DNA from: Yaniella halotolerans DSM 15476
GTDB taxonomy: Bacteria; Actinomycetota; Actinomycetes; Actinomycetales; Micrococcaceae
DNA length: 64,000 bases
NCBI RefSeq assembly: GCF_000420805.1
Contig: NZ_ATVQ01000004.1
Location: 62,001-126,000, forward strand
Reading direction: 5' to 3'
Under the pieces are notes generated by a model. It was given only the letters and a program-made list of their open reading frames with translations, had not been told where the DNA came from and made no database searches. The translations under genes were made by a program, and so were the position numbers. Of the stretch, positions 62,002 to 64,000 are shown one piece after another (position 1 is the stretch's first letter; every line of letters starts with the position of its first letter).

Positions 62002-63264
62002 ATGCTCGGCAATATTTTCCCACTAGATTCCTCCAAACCATTTACTGATCAAGAAAAAATTGGCCACAACAGATACCACCCGGACATCCCGGCGGTAGAA
62101 ACAGTGTGTCCGGGGGATAGCTTCCGGGTCGATTCACGCGAATGGTTCGACGGCGCCATCAAAAACGATGACTCGGCCGATGACATTCTGAACGCACCCA
62201 TGAAGAAGGTGCACGGCCTCACCGGACCGTTCCGCATCGAAGGCGCACAGCCCGGCGATTTGCTGATCGTCGACATTCTGGACGTCGGACCAATCCCCCA
62301 GGAACAAGGCCCGCTAGCCGGTCAAGGCTGGGGCTACACCGGCATCTTTGCCCGCTCCAACGGTGGCAGCTTCCTGGTCGACCAGTTCCCTGACGCATAT
62401 AAAGCCGTCTGGGACTTCCAAGGTCCGTGGGCGACCTCACGGCATATTCCTGAAGTGCGCTTCGAAGGGCTCACACACCCCGGCATTATGGCCACTGCAC
62501 CCAGCCCTGAGCTATTGGCCAAGTGGAACAAGCGCGAAGGCGACCTGATAGCTACGAATCCAGATCGAGTACCACCGCTTGCACTTCCGCCCGAACCTGA
62601 GGAGGCTGTGCTTGGCGGCCTGCCGCAAAGCGAATGGGAGCGCGTCAGCTCAGAGGCGGCACGAACTGCTCCCCCACGCGAAAATGGCGGGAACCAGGAC
62701 ATCAAGAACCTCACGAAAGGCACTCGAGCCTTCTACCCGGTCTTCGTCGACGGGGCAAACTTCTCGATTGGAGACCTACACTTCTCCCAGGGTGACGGCG
62801 AGATTACCTTCTGTGGTGGTATCGAGATGGGTGGCTTCATGGATATCCATGTCGACCTCATCAAGGGCGGCATGGAAACCTACGGTGTTGCCGAAAACGC
62901 CATCTTCATGCCAGGTCGACAAGATCCGCAGTTCAGTGAATGGCTTTCATTCTCAGGCACGTCAGTCACCCTCGATGGAGAACAGCGCTACCTAGATTCT
63001 CACCTGTCTTACCAGCGTGCCATCCTGCACGCGATCGAATACTTGTCGAAGTTTGGGTATTCCAAGGAACAGGCCTACCTCCTCTTGGGCGCTGCCCCGA
63101 TTGAAGGACGCTTGTCCTCCGTAGTAGACATTCCGAATGCGTGCTCCACGGTCTACATTCCAACCGCTATCTTCGATTTCGATGTTCGCCCCTCTCAAGG
63201 CGGCCCGCATCAAATCGATCCGGGTATCGGTGCACCAAAAGCCAAGGATCCCGTCTACGGCTAA
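62002..63264 (+). CDS. fmdA: Formamidase (acetamidase/formamidase family)
   Basis: A 420-residue amidohydrolase forming formate and ammonia from formamide. HNRYHPDIPAVETVCPGDSF at the start, VHGLTGPFRIEGAQPGDLLI and VDILDVGP, GWGYTGIFARSNGGSFL, HPGIMATAPS, ENGGNQDIKNLTKGTRAFYP and FSQGDGEITFCGGIEMGGFM follow the FmdA pattern. AGGAG (61989-61993) is eight bases upstream of ATG. It forms a pair with the FmdB-like gene. Its stop overlaps that of the convergent dimethylglycine-oxidase-like gene by four bases. A link to creatinine breakdown is not evident. Confidence 0.92.
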   Translation: MLGNIFPLDSSKPFTDQEKIGHNRYHPDIPAVETVCPGDSFRVDSREWFDGAIKNDDSADDILNAPMKKVHGLTGPFRIEGAQPGDLLIVDILDVGPIPQEQGPLAGQGWGYTGIFARSNGGSFLVDQFPDAYKAVWDFQGPWATSRHIPEVRFEGLTHPGIMATAPSPELLAKWNKREGDLIATNPDRVPPLALPPEPEEAVLGGLPQSEWERVSSEAARTAPPRENGGNQDIKNLTKGTRAFYPVFVDGANFSIGDLHFSQGDGEITFCGGIEMGGFMDIHVDLIKGGMETYGVAENAIFMPGRQDPQFSEWLSFSGTSVTLDGEQRYLDSHLSYQRAILHAIEYLSKFGYSKEQAYLLLGAAPIEGRLSSVVDIPNACSTVYIPTAIFDFDVRPSQGGPHQIDPGIGAPKAKDPVYG

Positions 63265-64000
63265 CGACGCATCTTGCTACCACTGGGGTCATACAGCGGA
63301 TCCGTAGCTACCAGTGCCGGCACCGAACGATCAAAATGTTTGATCACCACTTCGGTGTCGGCCCTGTCGTATTCGGGATCAAGCCAGGCGAAGGTGATGG
63401 TCTTGCCCACGGTGTACCCAAAGTCAGACGAGGCTGTGTAACCAATCAGCTGACCAGCGGCGTCCAACACTGGAGAACCAGGGTTCGGTGTGCCAAATGG
63501 GAAGTCAGACGTCAGAGTCACCATCTGCCGATCGGTGACTGGTGTATCCGACAGTGCCTCACAGCCAAGATAATCGGTTTTAGTTTTCGAAACCGCGAAT
63601 CCAAGACCCGCTTGTGCTGGCCGATGCTCCCGAGTCACATCCGCGCCATAGGACCGAAATCCTTTTTCTAAGCGCAGGGCGTTGAATGCTAACCGTCCAC
63701 CGATGACTATGCTGTACCGCCCTCCTGCTGTGTGGAGCTCCTCCCAGAGGCGAGCGCCATGATCTGCAGTTGTGTAGAGCTCCCACCCAAGCTCACCCAC
63801 ATAGGAAACACGCAACGCCATCACGGGCACGGCCGCTATGTAGAGCTGCTTGGCTTTGAAATACCCGAATCCTTCGTGGCTGATGTCGTCGTCGGTCAAC
63901 TGTCCAAGCACATCTCGAGCGTTGGGGCCCCAGAGTCCGATGCAGCATGTCCCCGGCGAAATATCAGTGATCGAAACCTGTTGCCCGTCGCGTACATGAT
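63261..64000 (-). CDS. Dimethylglycine-oxidase/dehydrogenase-like protein, C-terminal GcvT domain (partial)
   Basis: The frame remains open to the window edge, so the N-terminus, probably an FAD amine oxidase domain, is missing. The visible 245 residues are a GcvT-like folate domain: CCIGLWGPNARDVLGQL, RVSYVGELGWELYTTADHG, AFNALRLEKGFRSYGADVTR, and a C-terminal barrel (GYTASSDFGYTVGKTITFAW). This end is typical of dimethylglycine or sarcosine oxidases/dehydrogenases that pass the methyl carbon to tetrahydrofolate. It could supply sarcosine to the sox operon. The substrate cannot be fixed without the flavin domain. Confidence 0.8.
   Translation of the reverse strand, partial: HVRDGQQVSITDISPGTCCIGLWGPNARDVLGQLTDDDISHEGFGYFKAKQLYIAAVPVMALRVSYVGELGWELYTTADHGARLWEELHTAGGRYSIVIGGRLAFNALRLEKGFRSYGADVTREHRPAQAGLGFAVSKTKTDYLGCEALSDTPVTDRQMVTLTSDFPFGTPNPGSPVLDAAGQLIGYTASSDFGYTVGKTITFAWLDPEYDRADTEVVIKHFDRSVPALVATDPLYDPSGSKMRR

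Noticed and set aside
1-64000. CRISPR arrays, prophage genes or insertion sequences
   Set aside because: I saw no regularly spaced direct repeats, integrase, transposase or phage structural genes.

Overview
The window is a stretch of chromosome from a mycothiol-using actinobacterium with moderate G+C. It carries mshD, a MutT1-type Nudix hydrolase, a heme-nitrobindin/YgfZ pair, Arthrobacter-like sox genes and SD-led start codons. The creatinine/creatine genes resemble those of Arthrobacter-type Micrococcaceae, so a member of that family (Enteractinococcus/Yaniella/Arthrobacter-like) is my inference; no 16S gene is present to confirm it. I see no phage, insertion sequence or CRISPR array.

Layout. 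0-15.4 kb is mostly housekeeping: the end of an amino-acid ABC ATPase, a YkvI-type membrane protein, ygfZ plus nitrobindin, mshD, a MutT1-like protein, thyA-folA, asd, a decayed UvrA paralog, and a TetR regulator divergent from a YhgE/Pip membrane protein. 15.6-18.9 kb holds N-carbamoylsarcosine amidase, an MHS-type MFS transporter and an IclR regulator. 19-24.8 kb holds an acyltransferase, murB, two MaoC-type dehydratases and rtcB. 24.9-32.6 kb is a minus-strand operon glyA-soxB-soxD-soxA-soxG-sdaA with a divergent GntR regulator. 33.5-40.6 kb has a second MHS transporter, an IclR regulator, a universal stress protein, an ion antiporter-like protein, a YczE-like protein and a creatinase paralog. 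40.9-47.3 kb has tRNA-Met, tRNA-Thr, a DEAD-box helicase, metB-cbs, an AlkA-like glycosylase and thioredoxin. 47.4-56.5 kb has two ABC importers. 56.6-60.7 kb holds a canonical creatinase and a creatininase-BCCT transporter operon. 60.9-64 kb has a coupled DUF488/zinc-ribbon pair, an FmdB-like protein with formamidase, and the C-terminal part of a dimethylglycine-oxidase-like enzyme running off the window.

How it works together. Creatininase turns creatinine into creatine, creatinase splits creatine into sarcosine and urea, and N-carbamoylsarcosine amidase offers a second entry to sarcosine. Heterotetrameric sarcosine oxidase makes glycine and methylene-tetrahydrofolate, GlyA joins these into serine, and SdaA turns serine into pyruvate and ammonia. 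All three sarcosine carbons can therefore reach pyruvate with folate recycled inside one operon. BCCT and MHS transporters are the likely uptake systems.

The most interesting signal is non-coding. Three far-apart promoters (creatinase, creatininase-BCCT and the 33.6 kb MHS transporter) share one design. A CRP/GlxR-like palindrome starts at the last base of the -35 box. A TGCAAC-N3-GTTGCA palindrome follows the -10 box, and a weaker copy or preserved half-site lies exactly 20 bp further downstream. This predicts a dedicated creatinine regulon, possibly under one of the two IclR proteins, and assigns the transporter to it.
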